Positions 26,160 through 35,029 of a stretch of DNA of 64,000 nucleotides are shown piece by piece. The notes beneath the pieces were generated by a model that had not been told where the DNA came from, did not search any database, and worked only from the letters and a program-made list of their open reading frames with translations. The translations under genes and the position numbers were made by a program. This stretch comes from Marmoricola sp. OAE513. Its GTDB lineage: Bacteria > Actinomycetota > Actinomycetes > Propionibacteriales > Nocardioidaceae. The stretch covers positions 434,001 to 498,000 of the forward strand of contig NZ_JBEPOC010000001.1 in NCBI RefSeq assembly GCF_040546585.1, read 5' to 3'. Every line of letters starts with the position of its first letter. Position 1 is the stretch's first letter.

Positions 26160-27064
26160 CAGTTCTCCTGGGGGTCGTGGGTCGGGCGCAGGGCAACGGG
26201 ACGGACTTCCTGGGTGCAGCACTTGATGCTGCCGCCGGCGCGGGTGAGCTCGGAGAGGTCGAGCGGCACGGGCTGGTAGCCGGCGGCCTCGAGCGACGCG
26301 ACGAGGCCGGGCGCCTGCACGGGGACGAACACGTGGAACCCGTCGCTGACGCAGTTGAGTCCGAACGCGAGCGCGTCCGTCTCGCTGACCAGGAGCGCGT
26401 CGGGGAAGCGCTCGGCGAGCAGCTTCTGCGATCCCAGGCTGAACGCTTCCGGGTAGTAGGCGACGTGGTCGGTCCGGTCGTCCAGGACGGCGAGCGCGAC
26501 GTCGAGGTGGTAGAACCGCGGGTCCACCAGGCGCAGGCCGAGAACCTCGCGACCGGTCAGCGCCGCCAGCTCGCGGTGCGCGGCACGACTGGTGCGGAAC
26601 CCGTAGCCCGCGAGCACCGTGTCCGAGAGGACGGCGAAGTCGCCCTCGGCCTCGTTGACCGCCACGGGCCGCTGCACCTGGGTGCCGCCGTACAGGATGC
26701 CGTGGAGGCGGTGCCAGTCCTCGTGGATCCGGGCCTCGGCGCTCCGCTCGGAGTTCGCGAACCGGGCACGCAGGACGTGTCCGTCCACGACGGTGGCGCC
26801 GTTGGCGGTGAAGACGAGGTCCGGAAGGCCGGGCACCGGGTCGAGGAGGTCGACCCGGTGCCCGTGTGCCCGGTAGGCAGCGACGAGCGCGGACCACTGG
26901 GCCAGCGCACGGTCGCGGTCGACCGGTACCCGCGGGTCCATCCACGGGTTGATCGCGTACACCACGTCGAAGTAGGTCGGCGGACACATCAGGTAGTGCC
27001 GCGGTGCAGGGCGGCGGGCGCTGCCGTCCCCGGCGCCCTCCCGCGCAACCACCGTACTTGTCAT
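26159..27064 (-). CDS. Dimethylargininase/arginine-dihydrolase-like amidinotransferase-fold enzyme
   Basis: 301 residues of the guanidino-group-modifying superfamily. Key positions: FTANGA (85-90), acid near EAEGD (138-142), His186 (FYHLD) and the nucleophilic cysteine at 282 or 283 (GGSIKCCTQ). Family members remove dimethylamine from methylarginines (DDAH), deiminate arginine, or convert arginine straight to ornithine (ArgZ-like). The last would explain the coupling to rocD, but the sequence alone does not decide. The start is chosen at MTSTVV, six bases after TACGCT. Divergent from an Lrp-type regulator. Confidence 0.85.
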   Translation of the reverse strand: MTSTVVAREGAGDGSARRPAPRHYLMCPPTYFDVVYAINPWMDPRVPVDRDRALAQWSALVAAYRAHGHRVDLLDPVPGLPDLVFTANGATVVDGHVLRARFANSERSAEARIHEDWHRLHGILYGGTQVQRPVAVNEAEGDFAVLSDTVLAGYGFRTSRAAHRELAALTGREVLGLRLVDPRFYHLDVALAVLDDRTDHVAYYPEAFSLGSQKLLAERFPDALLVSETDALAFGLNCVSDGFHVFVPVQAPGLVASLEAAGYQPVPLDLSELTRAGGSIKCCTQEVRPVALRPTHDPQEN

Positions 27065-27070
27065 GCTCCG

Positions 27071-27076
27071 AGCGTA
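27071..27076 (-). promoter_or_regulatory. -10 element of leaderless arginine-catabolic operon
   Basis: TACGCT on the minus strand, six bases before the ATG at 27064. It lies in the 63-bp region shared with the divergent Lrp gene and so is open to control by it. Confidence 0.5.
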
Positions 27077-27127
27077 GGATGACCGGAACACAATAAAGAG
27101 CCCCGAATGTTCGAAGATGGAGTCCAT

Positions 27128-27556
27128 ATGTTGCGTCTTGATGCGATTGACCACAATCTTCTTGCGGCTCTCGTGGAGAACAGCCGCGAGTCCTTCGCCA
27201 CCCTCGGCCAGCGGGTCGGGCTGTCCACGGCGGCCACGAAGCGGCGGGTCGACCGGCTGCGCAGCGAGGGCGTGATCCGCCGGTTCAGCGCCGAGGTGGA
27301 GCCGACCGCCCTCGGCTGGACCATCGAGGCCTTCGTGGAGCTCTACTGCGAGGGTCGGGTTCCTCCTGACCGGATGCGCGACCTGGTGCGCGCCATCCCC
27401 GAGGTGGTCGAGGCCTACACGGTCACCGGGGAGTCCGACGGCATCCTGCGGGTGCGGGCGGCCGACACCCAGGACTTCGAGAAGGTGCTCGGCGTCATCC
27501 GCAACCACCCTGGCGTCAACCGGACCCGCTCGGCCTTGGTGCTGTCCCGGCTCTGA
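27128..27556 (+). CDS. Lrp/AsnC-family transcriptional regulator
   Basis: 142 residues. N-terminal winged helix-turn-helix (DHNLLAALVENSRESFATLGQRVGLSTAATKRRVDRLRSEGVI in pattern, about residues 8-50) and a C-terminal RAM ligand/oligomer domain (YTVTGESDGILRV). Divergent from the arginine/ornithine operon, so it probably senses an amino acid and controls it. ATG at 27128 is preferred to ATG at 27107 because GGAG lies five bases upstream. Its 3' end overlaps the convergent dprA gene by 41 bases. Confidence 0.92.
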   Translation: MLRLDAIDHNLLAALVENSRESFATLGQRVGLSTAATKRRVDRLRSEGVIRRFSAEVEPTALGWTIEAFVELYCEGRVPPDRMRDLVRAIPEVVEAYTVTGESDGILRVRAADTQDFEKVLGVIRNHPGVNRTRSALVLSRL

Positions 27557-28691
27557 GCCGCCACAACCGGGGCACCCCGTCTCCCTGGTCGACCAGCTCC
27601 TGGGCGACCAGCACCCGGAGCGCGTCGCCGACCTCGCTCTGGTGGCGACCCGCCGTACGGGCGATCTGGGGCAGCGTGGCCCCGCGCACCACCGGCACCG
27701 CATCGAGAACCTGGCGCTGCAGGGGCGTCAACAGGTCGCGGACGCTGACCAGACCGGCCACCGGAACGACGGCCTGCTCCCCCGACTGCGAGACCGCCTC
27801 CAGCACGTCCCCGCCGTCGGTCACGAGCAGGGCGTTGCGGGCGCGGATCATCTGGTGGACGCCCTGGGAGGCGGCACTGGTCACCGGTCCCGGAACTCCC
27901 ATCACCACCCGGGACAGCTGATCGCCCCAGTTCGCCGTGTTCAGCGCACCGCTGCGCACCGCCGCCTCGACGACGACCACGCCGAAGGAGAGAGCTGCGA
28001 TCAGGCGGTTCCTTGCCAGGAACCTGATCCGGGTCGGCGCGCAGCCCGGTGCCGCCTCGGAGACCACCAACCCCTCGTCCGCGATCACCGCCAGGAGCTG
28101 CTGGTGCGCCTGGGGGTAGACCCGGTCGGCACCGCAGGCGAGCACCGCGACGGTCGGCCCGTCGACCGCCAGCGCACCCCGGTGGGCGGCCTGGTCGATG
28201 CCGAACGCGGCACCGGAGACCACAGCCGCACCCGACGCTGCCACGGCAGCACCCACCTCGCCGGCCACCCGGGCCCCGTAGCTCGTCGCCGACCTCGCGC
28301 CGACGACGGCGACGGCTCCCTGCACGACCTCGTCCAGACGGAGCGGTCCTCGGACCCAGAGCCCCAGCGGGACACCCCCACGCTGGTGCAGCGGCTCAGC
28401 GTGCGCGAGGTCCTCCAGCTGTTCCGGCCACTCGTCGTCGGCCGGGGTGACGAACCGGACCTTCTTGCGCAGCGCTGCCGCGTAGGTGTCCTCGGGCCGC
28501 GCGGTGCGGAGCCGCTCGGCCAGTGCCTCGGAGATCTCGCCGGCAGACTGCTGCTCCAGCGCCTCGAGCACGGCGACCGGGCCGATCTCGGCGACCAGGT
28601 CCAGCAGCCGAGGATCCCCCGGCTCCCCCACCACGCTCAGCACGAGCCGCGCGCGCCGCTCGGCGTCGAGCGGACCAGGCCGGGCGGTCAC
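27516..28691 (-). CDS. dprA: DNA-processing protein DprA
   Basis: 391 residues. DprA loads RecA onto incoming single-stranded DNA in transformation and is also widely conserved in non-competent bacteria. Rossmann core motifs: VVGARSATSYGARVA, SGAAFGIDQAAHRGAL and RNRLIAALS. The C-terminal 60 residues form a winged-helix domain (LPQIARTAGRHQSEVGDALRVL). A GTG start overlaps the comM stop by four bases. Part of yraN-comM-dprA, a conserved actinobacterial operon. Confidence 0.95.
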   Translation of the reverse strand: MTARPGPLDAERRARLVLSVVGEPGDPRLLDLVAEIGPVAVLEALEQQSAGEISEALAERLRTARPEDTYAAALRKKVRFVTPADDEWPEQLEDLAHAEPLHQRGGVPLGLWVRGPLRLDEVVQGAVAVVGARSATSYGARVAGEVGAAVAASGAAVVSGAAFGIDQAAHRGALAVDGPTVAVLACGADRVYPQAHQQLLAVIADEGLVVSEAAPGCAPTRIRFLARNRLIAALSFGVVVVEAAVRSGALNTANWGDQLSRVVMGVPGPVTSAASQGVHQMIRARNALLVTDGGDVLEAVSQSGEQAVVPVAGLVSVRDLLTPLQRQVLDAVPVVRGATLPQIARTAGRHQSEVGDALRVLVAQELVDQGDGVPRLWRLRAGTAPRPSGSG

Positions 28692-30274
28692 GGTTGCACC
28701 CGCGCGAGCATGCTCAGGTCGAGGTCGACCCCGGTCCGGAGCCTGAGCGCGATCTCGAGCTCGTCGGGACCGGGCACCTCCACACCCCGCAGGTCTGCCA
28801 CCGACCAGGCGACCCGGTGCACCCGGACGGCACCCCGCCGGGTCAGCGTCCCGCCGTAGACCTCGCGGTCGAGCAGCCGGGTGGCCTCCGCGGCCAACGG
28901 CCACCGTGAGCGCAGCTCCGGCCCGGGGACGTGCCCGTTGAGCCGCCACCCGGCGTCGCCGTACCGGTCCTGCTGCCGGCGGCGTGCAGCGGAGACGCGC
29001 GCGCGGACCACCGCGGAGGACTCCGGCTGCGAGAACCGGTCGTTCCGCTCGTGCTCCGGGACGGGTTCGATCGTCCGGGTGATGTCGATCCGGTCCGCGA
29101 TCGGCCCGGAGATCTTGCGTCGGTAGTTGCGCCGGTTCACCTCCGAGCAGAGGCAGGTGTTCTCCCGGACCCGGGTGGACCACTCCCCGCACGGGCACGG
29201 GTTGCACGCGAGCACCAGCATCCCCGAGGCCGGGAAGGTCGCGTCCTCGTCCCCGCGCGCGATGGTGATCTCGCCGCTCTCCAGCGGCTGCCGCAGCGCC
29301 TCGATGACGTCCGAGGGCAGCAGGGGGAACTCGTCGAGGAAGAGGATGCCGTGCGTGGCCTTGCTGACCTCGCCGGGATGGACCCGGCCTGTGCCGCCCC
29401 CGAGGATGCCGGTGCGCGACGTCGTGTGGTGCGGCGCCCGGAACGGTGGCCGCCTCAGAACGGTCGCTCCCACCGGAAGCCCGCCGGCCAGGGAGTGGAT
29501 CGCCGTGAGCTCCAGCGACTCCCGGGTGTCCAGGTCCGGGAGGATCGTCGGCAGTCGTTCGGCCAGCGTGGTCTTCCCGGTGCCCTTGGCGCCGGTGAGA
29601 AGCAGGTGGTGGCCTCCGACCGCGGCTACCTCGAGGGCGTAGCGGGCGTCCGCCATCCCGAGGACGTCGACCAGGTCGACCTGTTCCAGCCGTTCCTGGC
29701 CGCGCCAGGACAGCAGCGACTCCCCCGTGACCGGTGCGACCTCGGGCGCCTCGGGAACGTCCTCGCCGGTGAGCAGCGCGAGCGCCTGGGACAGCGAACG
29801 GACGCCGTACACCTCCACGTCCGGGACCAGGGAGGCCTCCCCGATCTGCGGCTCCGGTACGACCACGCGTCCGATGCCGGCCGCTGCCGCGGCCATCACC
29901 ATCGGCAGCACGCCCGGCACCGCCCGGAGACGTCCGTCGAGGCTCAGCTCCCCGATGAGCACCAGGTCCTCCAGCGCTCCGGCCGGCAACGGCTTCGTGG
30001 CGGCGACGACGCCGACCGCCATCGCGAGGTCGAAGTGCGGGCCTCGCTTGGGCAGGTCGGTGGGCGACAGCAGGATGGTGACCCGTTTGCTCGAGGGCCA
30101 GTCCAGGCCGCTGTTCTCGATCGCCGCACGGCACCGCGTGCGACCCTCGTTGATCGACGCGTCGGGACGGCCCACGATGCTGGTGATGATCAGCCCGCCC
30201 GTGACGTCGACCTGAACGTCGACCACGTGGCCGACCGCGCCGGCCAACGAGACCGTCTTCGTCGCGGCGTACAT
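28688..30274 (-). CDS. comM: ComM/YifB-family AAA+ ATPase (Mg chelatase-like)
   Basis: 528 residues. N-terminal Lon-protease-like/ChlI domain (residues 1-170), then the AAA+ module with Walker A GAKGTGKTT (228-236) and Walker B GILFLDEF, a cysteine-rich insert (CNPCPCGEW and CLC), and a C-terminal lid. In Vibrio ComM is a branch-migration helicase aiding integration of transforming DNA. Start overlaps yraN stop by one base. Operon with yraN and dprA. Confidence 0.94.
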   Translation of the reverse strand: MYAATKTVSLAGAVGHVVDVQVDVTGGLIITSIVGRPDASINEGRTRCRAAIENSGLDWPSSKRVTILLSPTDLPKRGPHFDLAMAVGVVAATKPLPAGALEDLVLIGELSLDGRLRAVPGVLPMVMAAAAAGIGRVVVPEPQIGEASLVPDVEVYGVRSLSQALALLTGEDVPEAPEVAPVTGESLLSWRGQERLEQVDLVDVLGMADARYALEVAAVGGHHLLLTGAKGTGKTTLAERLPTILPDLDTRESLELTAIHSLAGGLPVGATVLRRPPFRAPHHTTSRTGILGGGTGRVHPGEVSKATHGILFLDEFPLLPSDVIEALRQPLESGEITIARGDEDATFPASGMLVLACNPCPCGEWSTRVRENTCLCSEVNRRNYRRKISGPIADRIDITRTIEPVPEHERNDRFSQPESSAVVRARVSAARRRQQDRYGDAGWRLNGHVPGPELRSRWPLAAEATRLLDREVYGGTLTRRGAVRVHRVAWSVADLRGVEVPGPDELEIALRLRTGVDLDLSMLARVQP

Positions 30275-30639
30275 CAGCCCACCCCGCGGACGTGCTCGAT
30301 CACCGCGAGGCCGCGTCGCGGCAGCAGCACCCCGACCAGGTCGATCCGGATGCCTCCCGGGACGACCGCGTGCGCCTCGACCCAGAGCATGGCTGCCTGC
30401 CGCAGCCGACCGACCTTGACGTCGTCCACGGCTTCGAGCGGATGGCCGAAGCCGACCCCGCGACGTGCTTTCACCTCGCACACGACCAGGTCCTCGCCGT
30501 CGCGGAGCACCAGGTCCAGCTCACCGCCCGGGCAGCGCCAGTTCCGGTCGAGCACCGTCATGCCGAGCGCTGCCAGGTGTCGCGCGGCGAGCCGTTCGCC
30601 GTAGGCACCGAGCGCCTGCCGCTGTCCCGCTGTGGTCAT
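30274..30639 (-). CDS. yraN: UPF0102 nuclease-fold protein YraN
   Basis: 121 residues with the Holliday-resolvase/endonuclease-like core: [29 protein letters not shown] and VVCEVKAR carry the PD-(D/E)xK pattern (Asp and Glu-x-Lys). Function unproven, probably nucleic-acid cleavage. Heads the yraN-comM-dprA operon. No clear ribosome site or leaderless pattern before the ATG. Confidence 0.92.
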   Translation of the reverse strand: MTTAGQRQALGAYGERLAARHLAALGMTVLDRNWRCPGGELDLVLRDGEDLVVCEVKARRGVGFGHPLEAVDDVKVGRLRQAAMLWVEAHAVVPGGIRIDLVGVLLPRRGLAVIEHVRGVG

Positions 30640-30681
30640 GTCCCCACCTCCGCGGCGAGGACAGCACGGATTCAGGCAGAC

Positions 30682-30756
30682 GCATCCTCCGGATCCCCGA
30701 GGTTGTGGAGACCAGCCCCCAGGACCGCTCTCGTGGACACCGGGTCCGGAGGATGC
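30682..30756. terminator. Long-loop inverted repeat between tadG-like and yraN genes
   Basis: Arms GCATCCTCCGGATCC (30682-30696) and GGGTCCGGAGGATGC (30742-30756) form 15 pairs, one of them a wobble, around a 45-base loop. Located just after the TadG-like stop; a terminator or an operator for yraN. Confidence 0.45.
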
Positions 30757-30760
30757 GAGC

Positions 30761-32587
30761 TCAGCCGACCAGCTTGGCGCCGTTGCAGGTCGGACGGGAG
30801 ACGCTGTAGACGTCCGCTCCGCCGGCGTTCAGACCGATGAGGTCACCGAGGTTCTTGATGACCGGGTCCAGCAGCGGCGGGAGCGTCGTGTTGACAGCGG
30901 TCTTGAGGATGTTGCTGACGCCGTCGAGCACGGCCGCGATCGCCGTTCCTGCTCCGGCGTTCTTGTCCAGGTTGATCTCAGTGGTGACGGCGATCGCGAA
31001 CAGCACCTTCGTGGTCATGGTGATCTTGCCGCTCACCACCGTCAGCGGGTCGTTGGTCAGGCTGGGCAGCAGACCGAGCTTGTCGAACCGGGTTCCTGCC
31101 GACAGCGGCGAGCCCTTCGGGGTGGAGTTGTACGAGTTCTGCGGCACCCGGAGGTTCTTCGTCGAGGAGGTCGCCGACGGCGCGGTGATCGCGTTCACCC
31201 CGAGCTTCACGTGATCGAACTTCACCTCGATCAACGTGCCGAGGACACCCTGCAGCAGCGTGCCCAGCAGGCCCAGCTGGGCGGTTCCCATCGTGCCGTT
31301 GAGCTCGAGGTTGCTGGTCGCGCTGAGGCCGAGCAGGCCCGGCGTGACCGCGACCGAGTAGGAGTCCGGGGCAGCCGCCGTTCCTGCCTGGCAGACGATC
31401 GGGTTCGGGCTGACGAGCTTGCCGGTCGCGTTGCCGATTCCGCCGGTGATCTTGACGCCACCGGTGATGTCGACCCCGAGGATCTTCGTGTTGGCCGGGA
31501 CCGAGTAACCCAGGTCGACCTTCACCTGCGACGACTTCGCCACCGCAGTCGGGCTCGGGTCGTTCGGCACGCCGCACCAGGTCTGGATGCCCTGGGTCAC
31601 CTTGATGCTGCCGGTGATCCCGGCCGCGTTGAGGCTGCTGACGTCGACGCCGTGCTCCCCGTTGGCGACCTGGATCGCGCCCGAGATCAGATCGAGCACG
31701 TTCACGTCGGAGTTCAGCGCGGCGCTGTCGGTGCTCTGCAGGCTGATCATGTCGAGTACGTGGACCGGCTTGCTCAGGTTGATCCCGCTCGCTTGAATGG
31801 CCTGCAGCGCGGTGATCGCCGCGGCGTTACCGGGCTTGTCCTGCTTCTGCAGCACGGCGATCGTCGCCGCGGTGAAGTTGCCGAGGGTGACGTTGTTGTT
31901 GAGCAGACCGTCGACCGAACCGATGTGCGAGTCGGCCGCCAGCGAAGCCAGGTTCAGGCTCGCGGCTGCCAGCCCTTGGTAGCTGACCAGGCCGAGGTTG
32001 AGACCGAGGAGATCGTTGAGCGGTCCGAGCAGCGTCGACCCCTTGGTGTCGATCGCGGCGGCGTACGACCCCAGCTTGAAGCAGGCCGAGGACTGCCGGA
32101 CGCCGATCGCGTACCGGGTCGCCGAGCCGCTGCCGAACCCGTCGCCGGGCAGCGCGTTGGCCAGACCGAAGCCGACCGTCGCGGTCGCTTTGACCCGTAC
32201 TGCGGTGGGGATCACGTTGGAGGCGGTGGTCGGGGTGAAGTAGTTCGCCGTGCCGTACGCCGCGTTGTCCACGGTGCCCAGCTCGTAGGAGATGTCCGCG
32301 CTCTTGCCGCCGCTGCCGGAGCCGATGTTGGTGGCGTTGCGGTCGCGGCTCTCCTCGGCGATGGTCTGCAGCGCAGCCTTCTTCGACGCCGTGTAGGAGC
32401 CGTAGGTGCCCCCGGTGAGCTGGCGCGACAGGTCGAGCGCGACGACGTCGGCGACCGCCTGCATGTCGCGCCGGGCGACCCGCTGGACACCGATGTCGAC
32501 GGCCAGTGCGGCCATCGGGATCAGCACGAAGCAGGTCACCAGCGCCATCATGACGGCGACTGCGCCCTGCTGGTCGCGGCGCCGCAT
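30761..32587 (-). CDS. TadG-like secreted/membrane protein
   Basis: 608 residues. Starts with [19 protein letters not shown], the charged start plus hydrophobic pseudopilin-like helix of Tad/TadG proteins, then [26 protein letters not shown], the conserved putative Flp-like N-terminal region. The remaining 500 or so residues are rich in Gly, Ala, Leu, Asn and Thr, with a beta-type pattern and no von Willebrand A metal motif that I can see. Probably envelope-exposed. Its ATG overlaps the TadE-like stop by one base. No tadA, tadB, tadC or flp gene is in the window. Confidence 0.8.
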   Translation of the reverse strand: MRRRDQQGAVAVMMALVTCFVLIPMAALAVDIGVQRVARRDMQAVADVVALDLSRQLTGGTYGSYTASKKAALQTIAEESRDRNATNIGSGSGGKSADISYELGTVDNAAYGTANYFTPTTASNVIPTAVRVKATATVGFGLANALPGDGFGSGSATRYAIGVRQSSACFKLGSYAAAIDTKGSTLLGPLNDLLGLNLGLVSYQGLAAASLNLASLAADSHIGSVDGLLNNNVTLGNFTAATIAVLQKQDKPGNAAAITALQAIQASGINLSKPVHVLDMISLQSTDSAALNSDVNVLDLISGAIQVANGEHGVDVSSLNAAGITGSIKVTQGIQTWCGVPNDPSPTAVAKSSQVKVDLGYSVPANTKILGVDITGGVKITGGIGNATGKLVSPNPIVCQAGTAAAPDSYSVAVTPGLLGLSATSNLELNGTMGTAQLGLLGTLLQGVLGTLIEVKFDHVKLGVNAITAPSATSSTKNLRVPQNSYNSTPKGSPLSAGTRFDKLGLLPSLTNDPLTVVSGKITMTTKVLFAIAVTTEINLDKNAGAGTAIAAVLDGVSNILKTAVNTTLPPLLDPVIKNLGDLIGLNAGGADVYSVSRPTCNGAKLVG

Positions 32588-33057
32588 CAGCCGACCTGCG
32601 CGGTGGCGCTGTAGGCGAGCGTGTCGGGCAGCAGGAAGCCGAATCCCGGAACGGTCGGCATCAGCGAGTGGTCGCGGTACGGGTAGCTGACCTTGACCGA
32701 CAGGCACTTGAGCGCGTTGCCGTTCACGTCGTTGCCGCAGCCCGTGGTCTTCCAGGTGAAGGTGCAGGTCAGGTTCGACGTGCCGCAGGCCAGGTTGCCG
32801 GCAACACCTTCCAGGGCGTCGTCGACGGCCGACTTGGCGACGGCCTCAGCGGCCGCCTGCGAGGTGCCGGCGGGCGCCACGGCTGCGGCGCGAGCACCCT
32901 CGGCGGCGGCCTGGGACAGCGACTGCCGGAAGCTCAGCATGTAGGCGTACGAGATCGTCGCGAACACCAGCGGCAGAACCAAGAAGCAGATGCACAGCGC
33001 GGTCTCGACCGCGGCTGCTCCGCGTTCGGTGCGCTTCCCTGAACCCCACGTCGACAT
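32587..33057 (-). CDS. TadE-like pseudopilin
   Basis: 156 residues. N-terminal RGAAAVETALCICFLVLPLV is the TadE signature: short basic leader, conserved Glu at position 5 of the mature helix, then a single membrane helix. The extracytoplasmic domain has four cysteines (GNLACGTSNLTC, TTGCG, LKCLSV), likely two disulfides. Coupled to the TadG-like gene. A hairpin covers its ribosome site, suggesting translational control. Confidence 0.85.
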   Translation of the reverse strand: MSTWGSGKRTERGAAAVETALCICFLVLPLVFATISYAYMLSFRQSLSQAAAEGARAAAVAPAGTSQAAAEAVAKSAVDDALEGVAGNLACGTSNLTCTFTWKTTGCGNDVNGNALKCLSVKVSYPYRDHSLMPTVPGFGFLLPDTLAYSATAQVG

Positions 33058-33062
33058 TGCGG

Positions 33063-33083
33063 CCCCCTATCCGTGATAGGAGG
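33063..33083 (-). promoter_or_regulatory. Hairpin masking the tadE-like ribosome-binding site
   Basis: In the minus-strand RNA CCUCCUAUC pairs with GAUAGGGGG (8 Watson-Crick pairs and one G.U) around a three-base loop. The GGGGG is the Shine-Dalgarno sequence seven bases before the ATG, so the hairpin would hide it. Confidence 0.45.
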
Positions 33084-33094
33084 TTAGCGCCCTT

Positions 33095-33112
33095 AAGGGA
33101 CCTTTGTCCCTT
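33095..33112. promoter_or_regulatory. 18-bp palindrome upstream of the tadE-like gene
   Basis: AAGGGAC, four bases, GTCCCTT. Read on the plus strand it is followed by TTAT and looks like a terminator, but no plus-strand gene precedes it. It more likely acts as an operator or leader structure for tadE. Confidence 0.4.
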
Positions 33113-33140
33113 TTATCGCATATTTCCCGAAGGGTTCGGT

Positions 33141-33449
33141 TCAGCCCTTCGGCGGCTCGAAGTCGGACTTGCTGAGCTCCTCGACGTTGACGTCCTTGAA
33201 GGTCAGCACCTTGACGTTCTTGGCGAAGCGGGCGGGCCGGTACATGTCCCAGACCCAGGCGTCGGTCATCGAGACCTCGAAGAACACGTCCCCCGCCTCG
33301 GTACGCGCCTTCACGTCGACGGAGTTGCACAGGTAGAAGCGCCGGTCGGTCTCGACGACGTACTTGAAGATGCCGACGACGTCGCGGTACTCCCGGTAGA
33401 GCGTCAGCTCCATCTCGGTCTCGTACTTCTCGAGGTCCTCGGCGCTCAT
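33141..33449 (-). CDS. DUF2469 protein
   Basis: 102 residues, matching the length and sequence of the conserved actinobacterial family next to rnhB (Rv2901c in M. tuberculosis): SAEDLEKYETEMELTLYREYRDVVGIFKYVVETDRRFY in pattern. It is acidic, without signal or membrane segment, and its function is unknown. Start overlaps the rnhB stop by four bases. Last gene of lepB-rnhB-DUF2469. Confidence 0.93.
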   Translation of the reverse strand: MSAEDLEKYETEMELTLYREYRDVVGIFKYVVETDRRFYLCNSVDVKARTEAGDVFFEVSMTDAWVWDMYRPARFAKNVKVLTFKDVNVEELSKSDFEPPKG

Positions 33450-34177
33450 CGGCTCGTCTCCTCCAACGTCTCCAGGTCGATCTCGAGCTGCGGCTCGAGA
33501 CTCAGGGGCTCCTCGTCGACGAGGCCCGCGGCGCGACGTACGTTCACGAACCTCATCCGGTGGATCGGACACGGTCCGTGCTCGGTCAGCGCCTCGGTGT
33601 GCTCGGCGGTGATGTATCCCTTGTGCGTGGCGAAATCGTAGTCCGGCCAGAGCTCGTGCTGCTGCATCATCAGCCGGTCGCGCGTCACCTTCGCGATCAC
33701 CGAGGCCGCAGAGATGCAGGCAGCCACCCGGTCCCCCTTCCACATGGCCAGCCCGGGCACCCCGAGGCCGTCCACCGGGAAACCGTCGGTGAGGACGTAC
33801 GCCGGCCGCACGTCCAACCGCGCGAGCGCCCGGCGCAGCGCTTCGATGTTGGCCACGTGCATGCCCATCCGGTCGCACTCGGCCGGCTCCACGACCACGA
33901 CCGACCACGCGAGTGCCCGCTTCACCACCTGGGCGTAGCAGCGTTCGCGCGCCTTGGCGGTGAGCAGCTTGGAGTCCGCCAGCTCGGGGATCAACCCGGC
34001 CTTGCCCTCGGGCAGGATCGCGGCGGCCGCCACGAGCGGACCCGCGCACGCACCCCGACCGGCCTCGTCGACCCCCGCGACCGGGGACAGCCCGGCGCGG
34101 CGCAGCGCGCGCTCGTACCCGTACAACCCGGCATCACGCCGGATCGTCGCGCCCCGCGGGCGGTCGGACAACGTCAT
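33446..34177 (-). CDS. rnhB: Ribonuclease HII
   Basis: 243 residues. Cleaves the RNA strand of RNA-DNA hybrids and single ribonucleotides in DNA. Active-site Asp-Glu in VDEAGRG (about 36-42), Asp in LTDGFP and in the DYDFATHKGY region. Starts 13 bases after the lepB stop and is coupled to DUF2469. Length is a little above the usual 200-215 because of an acidic C-terminal tail. Confidence 0.95.
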   Translation of the reverse strand: MTLSDRPRGATIRRDAGLYGYERALRRAGLSPVAGVDEAGRGACAGPLVAAAAILPEGKAGLIPELADSKLLTAKARERCYAQVVKRALAWSVVVVEPAECDRMGMHVANIEALRRALARLDVRPAYVLTDGFPVDGLGVPGLAMWKGDRVAACISAASVIAKVTRDRLMMQQHELWPDYDFATHKGYITAEHTEALTEHGPCPIHRMRFVNVRRAAGLVDEEPLSLEPQLEIDLETLEETSR

Positions 34178-34190
34178 GGCCGCGCCCCGC

Positions 34191-34970
34191 CTACGGGTTG
34201 GGGATGTCCTTGAACGTGTCGGGCGTGTGGATCCACTTCGCGCGCCCGGCCGGCCAGATCAGCGACCACACCTTGCCCACGACGAGGTCGTCGTCGACGA
34301 AGCCCCCGCCCGGGTCGCCGGTGTGCGCGCGCGAGTCGGCGGAGTCGCTGCGGTTGTCGCCCATCACCCAGAGGTGACCCTCGGGCACCTTGACGTGGAA
34401 CTCCGTGTCGCACGGCAGCACGTTCTTCTTCAGGTACGACTTCTCCTCCAGCGCCTTGCCGTTGACCGTCAGACGGCCCTTGGTCTTGGCGTCGGAGGGG
34501 TTGCAGTCGACGGAGTCGCCACCGACGCCGATCACCCGCTTCACCAGGTGGCCGCCCGAGGGGTAGAGGCCGATCGCCTCGAGCGTCTTGGTGAACGGGT
34601 TCTTCGCCGAGTTGCTCTCGATGTCGTTGAGCCAGTTGCCGGGGTCCTTGAACACGACGATGTCGCCGCGCTCGGGGTGCCCGCCGAACCAGTAGGAGAC
34701 CTTCTGCACCAGGATGCGGTCGTTCTTCACGAACGCGGGCTCCATCGAGGGCGACGGGATGTAGAACGCCTGGATGAAGAAGTACTTGATCCCGATCGCG
34801 AGTACCAGCGCGATGCCGAGCAGCAGGATGCTCTCCTGCCACACCGGCAGCGGCTTCTTCTCAGGCTTCGACCTGATGGCCTTGCGCGACTTGGGCCCCG
34901 GCGATGACGTGCCCGAATCCGAGTCTTTCGGAGCGTCGCCCGGGGCGAGCCCGGGGGAAGGTTCAGTCAC
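34191..34970 (-). CDS. lepB: Signal peptidase I
   Basis: 259 residues. Membrane protease that removes signal peptides after Sec or Tat export. Hydrophilic N-terminus of 40 residues, one membrane helix (46-66), catalytic Ser75 (SPSMEP) and Lys144 (VKRVIG), and the box E motif GDNRSDSADSR. It is leaderless: TAGGCT-N6-GTG. Downstream of rplS with its own promoter; upstream of rnhB. Confidence 0.96.
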   Translation of the reverse strand: MTEPSPGLAPGDAPKDSDSGTSSPGPKSRKAIRSKPEKKPLPVWQESILLLGIALVLAIGIKYFFIQAFYIPSPSMEPAFVKNDRILVQKVSYWFGGHPERGDIVVFKDPGNWLNDIESNSAKNPFTKTLEAIGLYPSGGHLVKRVIGVGGDSVDCNPSDAKTKGRLTVNGKALEEKSYLKKNVLPCDTEFHVKVPEGHLWVMGDNRSDSADSRAHTGDPGGGFVDDDLVVGKVWSLIWPAGRAKWIHTPDTFKDIPNP

Positions 34971-34976
34971 GTCCGG

Positions 34977-34982
34977 AGCCTA
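34977..34982 (-). promoter_or_regulatory. -10 element of leaderless lepB
   Basis: TAGGCT on the minus strand, six bases before the lepB GTG at 34970. Confidence 0.55.
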
Positions 34983-35029
34983 ACGTCGAGTCCCAACTCG
35001 CTGGTGGAAATCACAAACGAGGGTGGAGC

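Noticed and set aside
27107-27127. ATG at 27107 as Lrp start
   Set aside because: It lacks a ribosome site; the ATG at 27128 has GGAG five bases upstream and matches the usual start of the family domain.
33095-33115. Rho-independent terminator on the plus strand
   Set aside because: The hairpin plus TTTTAT looks right, but no plus-strand gene lies before it, so an operator or leader role for tadE is likelier.
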